Shown here piece by piece: positions 30,674 to 38,616 of a stretch of DNA of 64,000 nt. Source of the stretch: Oceanibium sediminis (GTDB lineage Bacteria > Pseudomonadota > Alphaproteobacteria > Rhodobacterales > Rhodobacteraceae); contig NZ_QGNX01000008.1 of the NCBI RefSeq assembly GCF_003265325.1, positions 62,001 to 126,000 on the forward strand, read 5' to 3'. A program made the position numbers and the translations under genes. Positions within the stretch are counted from its first letter, which is position 1. Each line of letters starts with the position of its first letter. A model generated the notes under the pieces. The model made no database searches. It was not told the DNA's origin and saw nothing but the letters and a program-made list of their open reading frames with translations.

Positions 30674-31549
30674 TCATTGACCGCCTACGACGACCTCGTT
30701 GCCGAGCAGTGTCCAGCCGACCATGCTTTCGGGGTACAGCTTAACCCCCTCGATCCCGGCAAGCTCGGAGGCGGCGAACCAGTTCGTCGCGGCCCAATGC
30801 CCGGTGTTGCAGAAGCTGACCAGCGGCGCGTCGGCATTCTCGGCTGCAAGCGCGCGGACCCGCGCAAGCATATCCTCGGGCGCATCCACGATGGGACCAT
30901 CGCCCCCGAACCAGGTGGAATGCACGATGTTGAGCGCACCTTTCAGCGTACCCGCCTCGGCGGCCGCGCCGTGCTTTGCTTCGCCCTTGAAGAATTCCAG
31001 CGGACGCGCATCGATCAGGACCGCCTCGCTTCTGCCATTTACCACGGCTTGCACATCGTCGGCGCCCATCATCCATTCATAGGACCAGCTGAGCGTGATG
31101 TCGGACGGCTCGGGCGTCACGGGACCCGTCTCGCCTTTGTTTCCAGCCGCTTCCCAGGCCGTGTAGCCGCCGTTCAGCACCGCGAGATCCCCGAACCCCG
31201 CCGACTTCAGCGTCCAGTACACCCGGGCCGCTGCGCCGAAATCGGTCGCGTTCCTGCCCTCGTGCACCACCAGGACCTCACGCCCGTAGTCCGCACCCGC
31301 CGCGCGCAGCACCTCTTGCAGCTTTCTGAGCACCGGCACACGGCCAGGGTTGTCCTGCGGGCCACGGTACAGCCCGTAGGGCGTGTTGACAGCGCCGGGA
31401 ATATGCCCCGCCTCGAACGCCTCGGGCGCGCGGATATCGATCACGATGGCCCCGTCGTAGGACGCGGCGGGCTCTTCCAGCGGGCCCCATGCCAGCGCCG
31501 TGTTGGCGAGCAGAAGCAAGGCAGCAGTGAATTGTATCAGGTATCTCAT
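30674..31549 (-). CDS. Periplasmic tandem-rhodanese sulfurtransferase
   Basis: Exported protein of 291 aa with two rhodanese domains, transferring sulfane sulfur from a donor such as thiosulfate. The start MRYLIQFTAALLLLANTALA is a signal peptide with AGGAGG 5 bases before it. The N-terminal domain (IVIDIRAPEAFEAGHIPGAV, LVVHEGRNATD) has no cysteine in its active loop, as normal for the inactive half. The C-terminal domain (VLIDARPLEFFKGE, VSFCNTGHWAATNW) has the catalytic cysteine at about 247. It sits between the corrinoid genes on the opposite strand; any link is unproven. Confidence 0.88.
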   Translation of the reverse strand: MRYLIQFTAALLLLANTALAWGPLEEPAASYDGAIVIDIRAPEAFEAGHIPGAVNTPYGLYRGPQDNPGRVPVLRKLQEVLRAAGADYGREVLVVHEGRNATDFGAAARVYWTLKSAGFGDLAVLNGGYTAWEAAGNKGETGPVTPEPSDITLSWSYEWMMGADDVQAVVNGRSEAVLIDARPLEFFKGEAKHGAAAEAGTLKGALNIVHSTWFGGDGPIVDAPEDMLARVRALAAENADAPLVSFCNTGHWAATNWFAASELAGIEGVKLYPESMVGWTLLGNEVVVGGQ

Positions 31550-31723
31550 CGGATCCTCCTCTTGAGCGGGCGTAACGTACCAGACGCCTTCCAATTGGCC
31601 CATACAGCGCGGATCACAAGCGCTTCAACCCCTATGCAGCCCAGATACGCCCCCCGTAGCATTGCGCTTATGACGTAGCACGTTAAACAGGCGGCAGAAC
31701 GTATCGTGGAAGGCCAGTCAATC

Positions 31724-33769
31724 ATGCGCAACAGCGACCCCCTGGTGATCTTCACCCCCTCCGGCAAGCGCGGGCACTTCCCCGTGGGCACGCCGATCCT
31801 GACGGCGGCGCGCCGGCTTGGCGTGGACCTGGACAGCGTCTGCGGCGGGCGTGGCATCTGCTCCAAGTGCCAGGTGCAGCCGGCCTATGGCTCTTTCTCC
31901 AAGCACGGGGTCACGGTCGCGCCCGACGCACTCAGCCCCTGGAACAGCGTCGAGGAGCGCTACAAGTCCAAGCGCGGCATGATCGACGGGCGGCGCCTTG
32001 GCTGCCAGGCGACGGTGCAGGGCGACGTGGTGATCGACGTGCCCCCCGAAAGCCAGGTGCACAAGCAGGTCGTGCGCAAACGCGCCGAGGCGCGCGAAAT
32101 CGTCATGGACCCCTGCACCCGGCTTTACTACGTCGAGGTGGACGAGCCGGACATGCACGACCCCTCGGGGGATCTCGAGCGGCTGGAAAAAGCGCTGACC
32201 GACCAGTGGGGCCTGGCCCATGTGGAGGGGGACCTGCGCACCCTCCAAATGCTGCAACCCGCGCTGCGCAAGGGCGACTGGAAGGTGACCTGCGCGGTCT
32301 ATCACGGCAACGGCCTTGGACCGGGGCGCATCATGCACGTCTGGCCCGGCTATTACGAGGGCGGCATCTACGGGCTGGCGGTGGACCTCGGCTCGACCAC
32401 CATCGCGGGGCACCTGTGTGACCTGCAATCGGGCGAGGTGCTGGCCTCCACCGGGTTGATGAACCCCCAGATCCGCTTCGGAGAGGACCTGATGAGCCGG
32501 GTCTCCTACGCCATGATGAACCCTGGCGGCGAGAAGGAGATGTGCGCGGCGGTGCGCGGCGCGATGAACACGCTGGTCGAGCAGATCGCCGCCGAGGCGG
32601 AGATCCCGCGTGAGTTGATCTTCGAGGCGGTGTTCGTGGCGAACCCGGTGATGCACCACCTGCTGCTCGGGATCGACCCGGTGGAGCTGGGCCAGGCGCC
32701 CTTCGCGTTGGCCACCTCGGGGGCGATGACGCTCTGGGCGAATGAACTGGACGTACAGATGCACCCGGATGCGCGGATCTACATCCTGCCGTGTATCGCG
32801 GGCCATGTGGGCGCGGACGCCGCCGCCGTGGCGCTCAGTGAAGCGCCCAATAAGTCCGAGGAGCTGGTGCTGATCGTCGATGTCGGCACCAATGCCGAGA
32901 TCCTGCTCGGCAACCGCGACAAGGTGCTGGCCTGTTCCTCGCCCACCGGCCCCGCGTTCGAGGGGGCGCAGATCTCCTCCGGGCAGCGGGCAGCGCCGGG
33001 CGCTATCGAGCGGGTGGAGATCGACCCGGTGACGAAGGAGCCGCGCTTCCGCGTCATCGGCTGCGAGACCTGGTCCGACGAGCCCGGCTTCGCCGAGGCG
33101 ACCGCGGGCACCGGCATCACCGGCATCTGCGGCTCGGGCATCATCGAGGCGATTGCCGAAATGCGCATGGCCGGTCTGGTCGATCCCGGCGGGCTGATCG
33201 GTTCCGCCGCGCAGACGGGCACCGAGCGCTGCGTCGCCGAAGGGCGGACCCACGCCTACCTGCTGCATGACGCCAGCGCCGCGGGCGGCTCGCGCATCCT
33301 TGTGACGCAGGGGGATGTGCGCGCGATCCAGCTTGCGAAATCGGCCCTTTACGCGGGCGCGCGGCTGCTGATGGACCAGCTCGGCGTGGACGAGGTGGAC
33401 CGCGTCGTGCTGGCCGGTGCCTTCGGCGCGCACATCAGCCCCAAGCACGCGATGGTGCTGGGGATGATCCCCGACTGCGCGATCGAAAAGGTGACCTCGG
33501 CCGGGAACGCCGCGGGAACCGGCGCGCGGATCGCGCTGCTGAACTCCGCCGCCCGGCGCGAGATCGAGACCGTCGTCGGCCTGATCCAGAAGGTGGAGAC
33601 CGCCGTGGAGCCGCGCTTCCAGGAGCATTTCGTCGCGGCCAACAACATCCCCCACGCCACCGCCCCCTTCCCGCTGCTGAACAGCGTCGTGCATCTGCCC
33701 GACGTGTCGTTCAACACCGGCGGCCGCGAAGGCGCCGAGGGTGGCCGCAGACGTCGCCGCAGGGGGTAG
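31724..33769 (+). CDS. RamA/RACo-type corrinoid reductive activator ([2Fe-2S] plus ASKHA ATPase)
   Basis: Cytoplasmic protein (681 aa) expected to reduce inactive cob(II)alamin to cob(I)alamin on a corrinoid methyltransferase, driven by ATP. The N-terminal ferredoxin domain holds C40, C46, C49 and C94 in plant-type [2Fe-2S] spacing (SVCGGRGICSKCQ). The C-terminal DUF4445/ASKHA half has GLAVDLGSTTIAGHL, VIVDVGTNAEILLGN-like, CSSPTGPAFEGAQI and GNAAGTGARIALL. The tail is GREGAEGGRRRRRRG. The ATG at 31724 follows GGAAGG by 10 bases. Close to the methyl-THF:corrinoid methyltransferase, so it probably reactivates the same methionine synthase. Confidence 0.88.
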   Translation: MRNSDPLVIFTPSGKRGHFPVGTPILTAARRLGVDLDSVCGGRGICSKCQVQPAYGSFSKHGVTVAPDALSPWNSVEERYKSKRGMIDGRRLGCQATVQGDVVIDVPPESQVHKQVVRKRAEAREIVMDPCTRLYYVEVDEPDMHDPSGDLERLEKALTDQWGLAHVEGDLRTLQMLQPALRKGDWKVTCAVYHGNGLGPGRIMHVWPGYYEGGIYGLAVDLGSTTIAGHLCDLQSGEVLASTGLMNPQIRFGEDLMSRVSYAMMNPGGEKEMCAAVRGAMNTLVEQIAAEAEIPRELIFEAVFVANPVMHHLLLGIDPVELGQAPFALATSGAMTLWANELDVQMHPDARIYILPCIAGHVGADAAAVALSEAPNKSEELVLIVDVGTNAEILLGNRDKVLACSSPTGPAFEGAQISSGQRAAPGAIERVEIDPVTKEPRFRVIGCETWSDEPGFAEATAGTGITGICGSGIIEAIAEMRMAGLVDPGGLIGSAAQTGTERCVAEGRTHAYLLHDASAAGGSRILVTQGDVRAIQLAKSALYAGARLLMDQLGVDEVDRVVLAGAFGAHISPKHAMVLGMIPDCAIEKVTSAGNAAGTGARIALLNSAARREIETVVGLIQKVETAVEPRFQEHFVAANNIPHATAPFPLLNSVVHLPDVSFNTGGREGAEGGRRRRRRG

Positions 33770-33937
33770 GCAGAAGGTGCAGTCGCAAGGGTGGCCCCCT
33801 CCGGGCGCGCAGCATTGTTGCGCCCCGGCCGTTACCGGCCCCGTCAGCGGCGGGCCATTCCGGTCAGGAAAGGCGTCTGCTTTCGCGTCGACGCCCCCTT
33901 TCCGCAACCAATGCCGGGCAAAAGGTTCTCCGCCCGA

Positions 33938-35467
33938 TCAGAACACGTTCCAGAACCGCTCCGGGATACGAACCAGCGCCCGCCCCTGCACGGGGCCCTT
34001 CACGGTATAACGACCTGAATTCGATAGGGAAATCCGGGACAGGTGCGATTTGAGATCCTCCTCGTAGTCGAACCCGTCGCTGACCTTCAGCTTGCAGACC
34101 GTGTCGAAAGACTTTTGCAACTCTTCGTCCGACAGCCGGTGGTGCTTGCCGCCGCCTTCCCTTTCGAACTTAACCTCGCGCGTCGTCTCCATCCGTTCCT
34201 GCGCCCAGTTCCGATCCGCCTTGCGCAGGCGGAACAGGTACAGGTCGTCGAAGACGGGGGCATGCTCGCAACTGTGGAACCCGCCGCCCCTGGACACCGG
34301 CCTGCGGATCACCAGCGGCTTGCACATCGCGCTGACGAATTGCGCGAGTGGGCGTTGCGCAAGGATCGGCCGGTCCATGGTCAGGGGCGGCTGCGTCACC
34401 GGGTCATGGCGCAGGTTGAAGCCGATGGCATGGGCCACCTGGCGCTTCAGCTTGCGCACGTAGTCGAGGAGCGACCCGTAGCGGTACGGATCCGCCACCA
34501 GCATCTCGTCGCAGTCGGTGTAGATCACCGCGTCATAGAAGTTCAGCAGGTTGTTGGCCGTCTGGTTGATCAGCGCCATCCTATGGCGTTCATTGTAGTA
34601 CGGCCTGCGGGGCAGCATCATCGAGCCCGCGCCCCCGAGGTCATCGGTCGAGCCGTCGTCGCTGCCGTGATCCAGCACGATGCAATTCCTGATCCCGATC
34701 TGCCGCCCGTAGTGGCCCAGCCAGATCGGCAGGTTGCGCTTTTCGTTGTAGACGTTGGTGATCACCGCCACCTGGAACGTCACGCGAAGGGCCGGGGCCG
34801 CCAGGGTTTCCTGCGCCCCTGCCCCGGGATTCGTGCGGCGCAGCGCGCGGAGCGATTGTTCGATCCGGTCGCGCAGGCTGGCCTGCATGCCGACGTTGCG
34901 CGTCACCTTGAGCGCGCGTTCGTAGTGGCTGAGCGCCGTCGCCCAGTCCCGCCGGTCCCGCGCGAGATCGCCTATGTAGGCGTTGAGCCCCGGAAACTCC
35001 GGGTATCGCGCGATAAACCGCTCCCCAAGCGTGGCCAGGTCGACCTTCTGGCCCGGCGCAAGCCCGCCCACCTTGCCTAGGCCGCGCAGCGCCTGGGTGA
35101 TGAAGGTCTCGTCACCGGGGTTCAGCTCCAGCCCGTCGCAAACTTCCGCAAGCGCGGCAAGGGCGGCGTCCACACGCCCGGACTGGCCGAAGATCCGGAT
35201 CCGCCGCAAAGCCAGGGCCCGATTGTCCGGGAACATGTCCAGCCCTTCCTCCGTCCGCGCGAGGCCGTCGTCGAACGCCTGAAGCGAGGTCTGGATATCG
35301 GCGTATTCCGCGTATTGGCGCAGCCCGACAACATCGGGGTCCCGCAGCGCCAGCGCCCGCTCCAGCACTGCGAGGGCGGCGTCGTTCCGCCGCTCGCGCC
35401 GGTAGGCGCGCGCGAGCAGCAGGGCGCCCTCGGCGAAGTCCGCGCGATCCTTGCAGGCGTCAACCAT
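33938..35467 (-). CDS. TPR-containing family 2 glycosyltransferase, possibly N-terminally interrupted
   Basis: Protein of 509 aa from the first ATG after an in-frame TAG. Residues 1-215 are TPR-like helices (FAEGALLLARAYRRE, DWATALSHYERALKV). The C-terminal domain is a GT2/GT92-like fold: FQVAVITNVYNEKRNLPIWL, CIVLDHGSDDGSTDDL and a DxD-like VIYTDCDEMLVADPY, probably making a surface glycan. Upstream of the TAG (35477-35479) the same frame continues from an ATG at 35545 through ALAELRAALHKGDLS, which reads as the missing first TPR helix. A CAG-to-TAG change could have created the stop. No good ribosome site precedes 35467. Confidence 0.75.
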   Translation of the reverse strand: MVDACKDRADFAEGALLLARAYRRERRNDAALAVLERALALRDPDVVGLRQYAEYADIQTSLQAFDDGLARTEEGLDMFPDNRALALRRIRIFGQSGRVDAALAALAEVCDGLELNPGDETFITQALRGLGKVGGLAPGQKVDLATLGERFIARYPEFPGLNAYIGDLARDRRDWATALSHYERALKVTRNVGMQASLRDRIEQSLRALRRTNPGAGAQETLAAPALRVTFQVAVITNVYNEKRNLPIWLGHYGRQIGIRNCIVLDHGSDDGSTDDLGGAGSMMLPRRPYYNERHRMALINQTANNLLNFYDAVIYTDCDEMLVADPYRYGSLLDYVRKLKRQVAHAIGFNLRHDPVTQPPLTMDRPILAQRPLAQFVSAMCKPLVIRRPVSRGGGFHSCEHAPVFDDLYLFRLRKADRNWAQERMETTREVKFEREGGGKHHRLSDEELQKSFDTVCKLKVSDGFDYEEDLKSHLSRISLSNSGRYTVKGPVQGRALVRIPERFWNVF

Positions 35468-35636
35468 CGACTGGGCCTAGCTGAGGTCCCCCTTGTGCAG
35501 GGCGGCGCGAAGCTCGGCGAGCGCATGTGTCATGACAATATCCATGCGAGTCACGATAGGAACGCGTGGTTAAGCATGGGTGAACACCACGGGGGATTTT
35601 TTGCCCTGGGCCACGCCCCGCGCGGCGGGGTCCGGC

Positions 35637-36599
35637 TCAGCCCTCGGACTGCAGAGCGGTGATGGCGATCAGGTCATAGATGTCCTGAGTCGTGCAGCCG
35701 CGGCTCAGGTCGTTCGCGGGGGCCGCCAGCCCCTGGAAAATCGGGCCGATCGCGGTCGCCCCGCCTATGCGCTGGGCGATCTTGTAGCCGATGTTTCCCG
35801 CGTCAAGCGTCGGGAAAACAAGCACATTCGCCCGCCCCGCCACGTCCGAGCCGGGAAATTTCGCCGCCGCGATATCGGGAACGAAAGCTGCATCGAACTG
35901 CATCTCTCCGTCCACGGCAAGGTCCGGGGCCTGCCCCCGTAGCAGGTCGATCGCCTCGCGCACCTTGGAGACATGCCCGTGGCTAGCCGAGCCATCAGTC
36001 GAGAAGGACAGCATCGCGACGCGCGGCGATTCGCCGGTGAGGCGGTGGCCGCTCTGGGCCGCGGCGCGCGCGATCTCGGCCAGCTGTTCGGAGGTCGGGT
36101 CCACGACCATCGCGCAGTCGGAAAAGATCACCGGGCGCGCCGGGCCGTGGGCGGTTTCGGGCAGGATCATAAGGAAAAAGCTGGACACCGTACGCACGCC
36201 CGGTGCCGCGCCGATGCCGCGCAGGGCCGCGCGGACCACGTTGGGCGTGGGATTGAGCGCCCCGGCGATGGTGCCATGGGCCCGGCCCGCGCGCACCATC
36301 AGCGCCGCGAACAGCAGCGGGTCGCGCACGGCCCTGCGGGCCTCGGCGTCGCTGATGGGCTTGTGTTTGCGCAGGTTCTGCAACACCTGCGCGAGTTCCT
36401 CGCCGAGCGGTTCGTTGGCGGGGTCCAGCGCCTCGAACCCTCGCGGCGCATCGGGGCCGACGAAGACGATCTCGCCCAGGCCATCGGCCTTGGCGCGGGC
36501 CGCTGCCTCGCGGATTCGGGGGTCCGACACCTCGGGCAGGACGATCCGGGCGCGAAGGTCGCGCGCCCGGTCGTAGAAGCTGTGAAGGATCTCCGACAC
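35637..36599 (-). CDS. pta: Phosphate acetyltransferase (short form)
   Basis: Converts acetyl phosphate and CoA to acetyl-CoA (320 aa). It is the short class lacking the N-terminal regulatory domains. Recognised by RIVLPEVSDPRIREAAARA, ALNPTPNVVRAALRGIG, PVIFSDCAMVVDPTSEQLAEIA, VAMLSFSTDGSASHG, NVLVFPTLDAGNIGYKIAQR and the final LSRGCTTQDIYDL. It lies 53 bases after xsc on the same strand. There it takes the acetyl phosphate made from sulfoacetaldehyde into central metabolism. Confidence 0.96.
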   Translation of the reverse strand: MSEILHSFYDRARDLRARIVLPEVSDPRIREAAARAKADGLGEIVFVGPDAPRGFEALDPANEPLGEELAQVLQNLRKHKPISDAEARRAVRDPLLFAALMVRAGRAHGTIAGALNPTPNVVRAALRGIGAAPGVRTVSSFFLMILPETAHGPARPVIFSDCAMVVDPTSEQLAEIARAAAQSGHRLTGESPRVAMLSFSTDGSASHGHVSKVREAIDLLRGQAPDLAVDGEMQFDAAFVPDIAAAKFPGSDVAGRANVLVFPTLDAGNIGYKIAQRIGGATAIGPIFQGLAAPANDLSRGCTTQDIYDLIAITALQSEG

Positions 36600-36652
36600 G
36601 CGGCGGCCCTACGCCCGGCCCGTCTCGGAGTAGTCCCCGGCGGCCGCCATCA

Positions 36653-38434
36653 TCACGCGCCCGACTGCGGACGCATGTCGTCCTTGCTGACACCGGCCAC
36701 GCGCACCGGCTTCTTCATCGCGTCGCGCCGGAACGGGTCGCCCAGTTCCTGGTTGATCATCGCCTCGATCAGCGTGGTGGTGCCGTTTTCCATCTGGTCC
36801 TTGATGGCGGTGTTCAGCGCGTCGGTCAGCTCGTCCATGGTGCGCGCGACCACGCCCTTCAGGCCGCAGGCCTTGGCGATGCCGGCGTAGCTGACCTGCT
36901 CGTCCAGCTCGGTGCCGACGAAGTTGTCGTCGAACCAGAGCGTCGAGTTCCGCTTTTCCGCGCCCCACTGGTAGTTGCGGAAGACGATCTGCGTGATCGG
37001 CGGCCAGTCGCCGCGCCCGATGGCCGTCAGCTCGTTCACCGCGATGCCGAAGGCGCCGTCCCCGGCAAAGCCCACGACCGGCACGTCCGGGCAGCCGATC
37101 TTGGCGCCCACGATGGCCGGAAGGCCGTAGCCGCAGGGGCCGAACAGGCCGGGGGCGAGGTATTTGCGGCCCGCCTCGAACGCCGGGTAGGCATTGCCGA
37201 TGGCGCAGTTGTTGCCGATGTCCGAGGAAATGATCGCGTCCTTGGGCAGCGCGGACTGGATTGCGCGCCAGGCCATGCGGGGACTCATCCAGTCGGGCTT
37301 GGCCGCGCGGGCACGCTCGTTCCAGGTGGTGCCGGGATCGTCCTCCTCATGATCCATGGACGAAAGCTGTTGCGCCCAGGTGGACTTCGTCTGCGCGATG
37401 GTGGCCTTGCGCGCCTCGCGGCCCGCGTCACCGGCACCGTCGGTCAGCCCGTCGAGGATGCCTTTCGCCACCTTGGCCGCATCGCCCACGATCCCGACGG
37501 TGACCTTCTTGGTCAGCCCGATGCGGTCGGGGTTGATGTCCACCTGGATGATCTTCGCATCGGCGGGCCAGTATTCCATGCCATAGCCCGGCAGGGTGGA
37601 GAACGGGTTCAGCCGAGTACCGAGGCAGAGCACCACGTCGGCCTGCTTGATCAGCTCCATCCCCGCTTTCGAGCCGTTGTAGCCCAGCGGCCCCGCGAAC
37701 AGCGGGTGGGAGCCGGGGAAAGCATCGTTGTGCTGGTAGCCGACGCAGACCGGGGCATCCAGACGCTCGGCCAGCGCCTTGGAGGCGTCGATCCCGCCGG
37801 CGGACAGCACGACGCCCGCGCCGTTCAGGATCACGGGGAATTTCGCCTCGGACAGCAGCGCGGCGGCTTGCGCCACGGAATTCTCGCCGCCCGAGGACTG
37901 CTCGAAGGCGATCGGCTCGGGGATCTCGATATCAACGACCTGGGTCCAGAAATCGCGCGGGATGTTCAGCTGCGCGGGGCCGGACAGGCGTTTCGCCTTG
38001 GAAATGACCCGGGTCAGAACCTCGGCCACGCGGGTGGGGTCGCGCACTTCTTCCTGGTAGGCGACCATGTCCTCGAACAGTTTCATCTGCTCGACTTCCT
38101 GGAAGCCCCCCTGCCCGATGGTCTTGTTCGCGGCCTGCGGCGTGACCAGCAGCAGCGGCGTGTGGTTCCAGTAGGCGGTTTTCACGGCCGTCACGAAGTT
38201 GGTGATGCCCGGACCGTTCTGGGCGATCATCATGGACATCTTGCCGGTGGCGCGGGTGTAGCCATCGGACATCATGCCCGCGCTGCCTTCATGGGCGCAG
38301 TCCCAGAACTTGATCCCGGCTTCGGGAAACAGGTCCGAGATCGGCATCATGGCGGAGCCGATGATCCCGAAGGCATGTTCGATGCCATGCTTCTGCAATA
38401 CCTTGATGAAGGCTTCTTCGGTCGTCATTTTCAT
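36653..38434 (-). CDS. xsc: Sulfoacetaldehyde acetyltransferase
   Basis: ThDP enzyme (593 aa) cleaving sulfoacetaldehyde with phosphate to acetyl phosphate and sulfite, the desulfonating step of taurine use. It shows MTTEEAFIKVLQKHGIEHAFG, the catalytic glutamate in DCAHEGSAGMMSDGY, the Xsc-type QNGPGITNFVTAV stretch, and the ThDP/Mg site GDGAFGIAVNELTAIG followed by RNYQWGAEKRN. The start MKMTTEE follows GGAG by 8 bases. Upstream are two 22-bp-spaced CTGGNCCTAA repeats, the proposed TauR site. Followed by pta. Confidence 0.97.
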   Translation of the reverse strand: MKMTTEEAFIKVLQKHGIEHAFGIIGSAMMPISDLFPEAGIKFWDCAHEGSAGMMSDGYTRATGKMSMMIAQNGPGITNFVTAVKTAYWNHTPLLLVTPQAANKTIGQGGFQEVEQMKLFEDMVAYQEEVRDPTRVAEVLTRVISKAKRLSGPAQLNIPRDFWTQVVDIEIPEPIAFEQSSGGENSVAQAAALLSEAKFPVILNGAGVVLSAGGIDASKALAERLDAPVCVGYQHNDAFPGSHPLFAGPLGYNGSKAGMELIKQADVVLCLGTRLNPFSTLPGYGMEYWPADAKIIQVDINPDRIGLTKKVTVGIVGDAAKVAKGILDGLTDGAGDAGREARKATIAQTKSTWAQQLSSMDHEEDDPGTTWNERARAAKPDWMSPRMAWRAIQSALPKDAIISSDIGNNCAIGNAYPAFEAGRKYLAPGLFGPCGYGLPAIVGAKIGCPDVPVVGFAGDGAFGIAVNELTAIGRGDWPPITQIVFRNYQWGAEKRNSTLWFDDNFVGTELDEQVSYAGIAKACGLKGVVARTMDELTDALNTAIKDQMENGTTTLIEAMINQELGDPFRRDAMKKPVRVAGVSKDDMRPQSGA

Positions 38435-38514
38435 GTGCGCAGCTCCCAGACTCGAGTTCACCGGCGGGCTACGCCGGGGTTCGTCCGATTGATGCAGCCA
38501 TGGGGCGTGAAGTC

Positions 38515-38546
38515 TTAGGGCCAGACGATTGATGTCTTAGGACCAG
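38515..38546 (-). promoter_or_regulatory. Proposed TauR operator upstream of xsc
   Basis: On the xsc strand the sequence has CTGGTCCTAAGAC and CTGGCCCTAAGAC with a period of exactly 22 bases, 81-112 bases before the start codon. The tpa upstream region carries the same CTGGNNYTAA unit with the same period. TauR of Rhodobacter capsulatus is reported to bind direct repeats, which fits. Confidence 0.75.
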
Positions 38547-38616
38547 CCGGGCGCCAGCCGTGGGGAATCGCGCGCGCCCCACCGCCGTGGCGGGGGCCCG
38601 CAACGATCAGCGGGCC

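Noticed and set aside
31718-33907. A minus-strand open frame of 729 codons opposite the RamA-like gene
   Set aside because: Composition is artefactual and the plus strand has a full [2Fe-2S] and ASKHA protein.
38462-38616. A small gene between tauR and xsc
   Set aside because: No frame with a ribosome site; the stretch is explained by the direct repeats.
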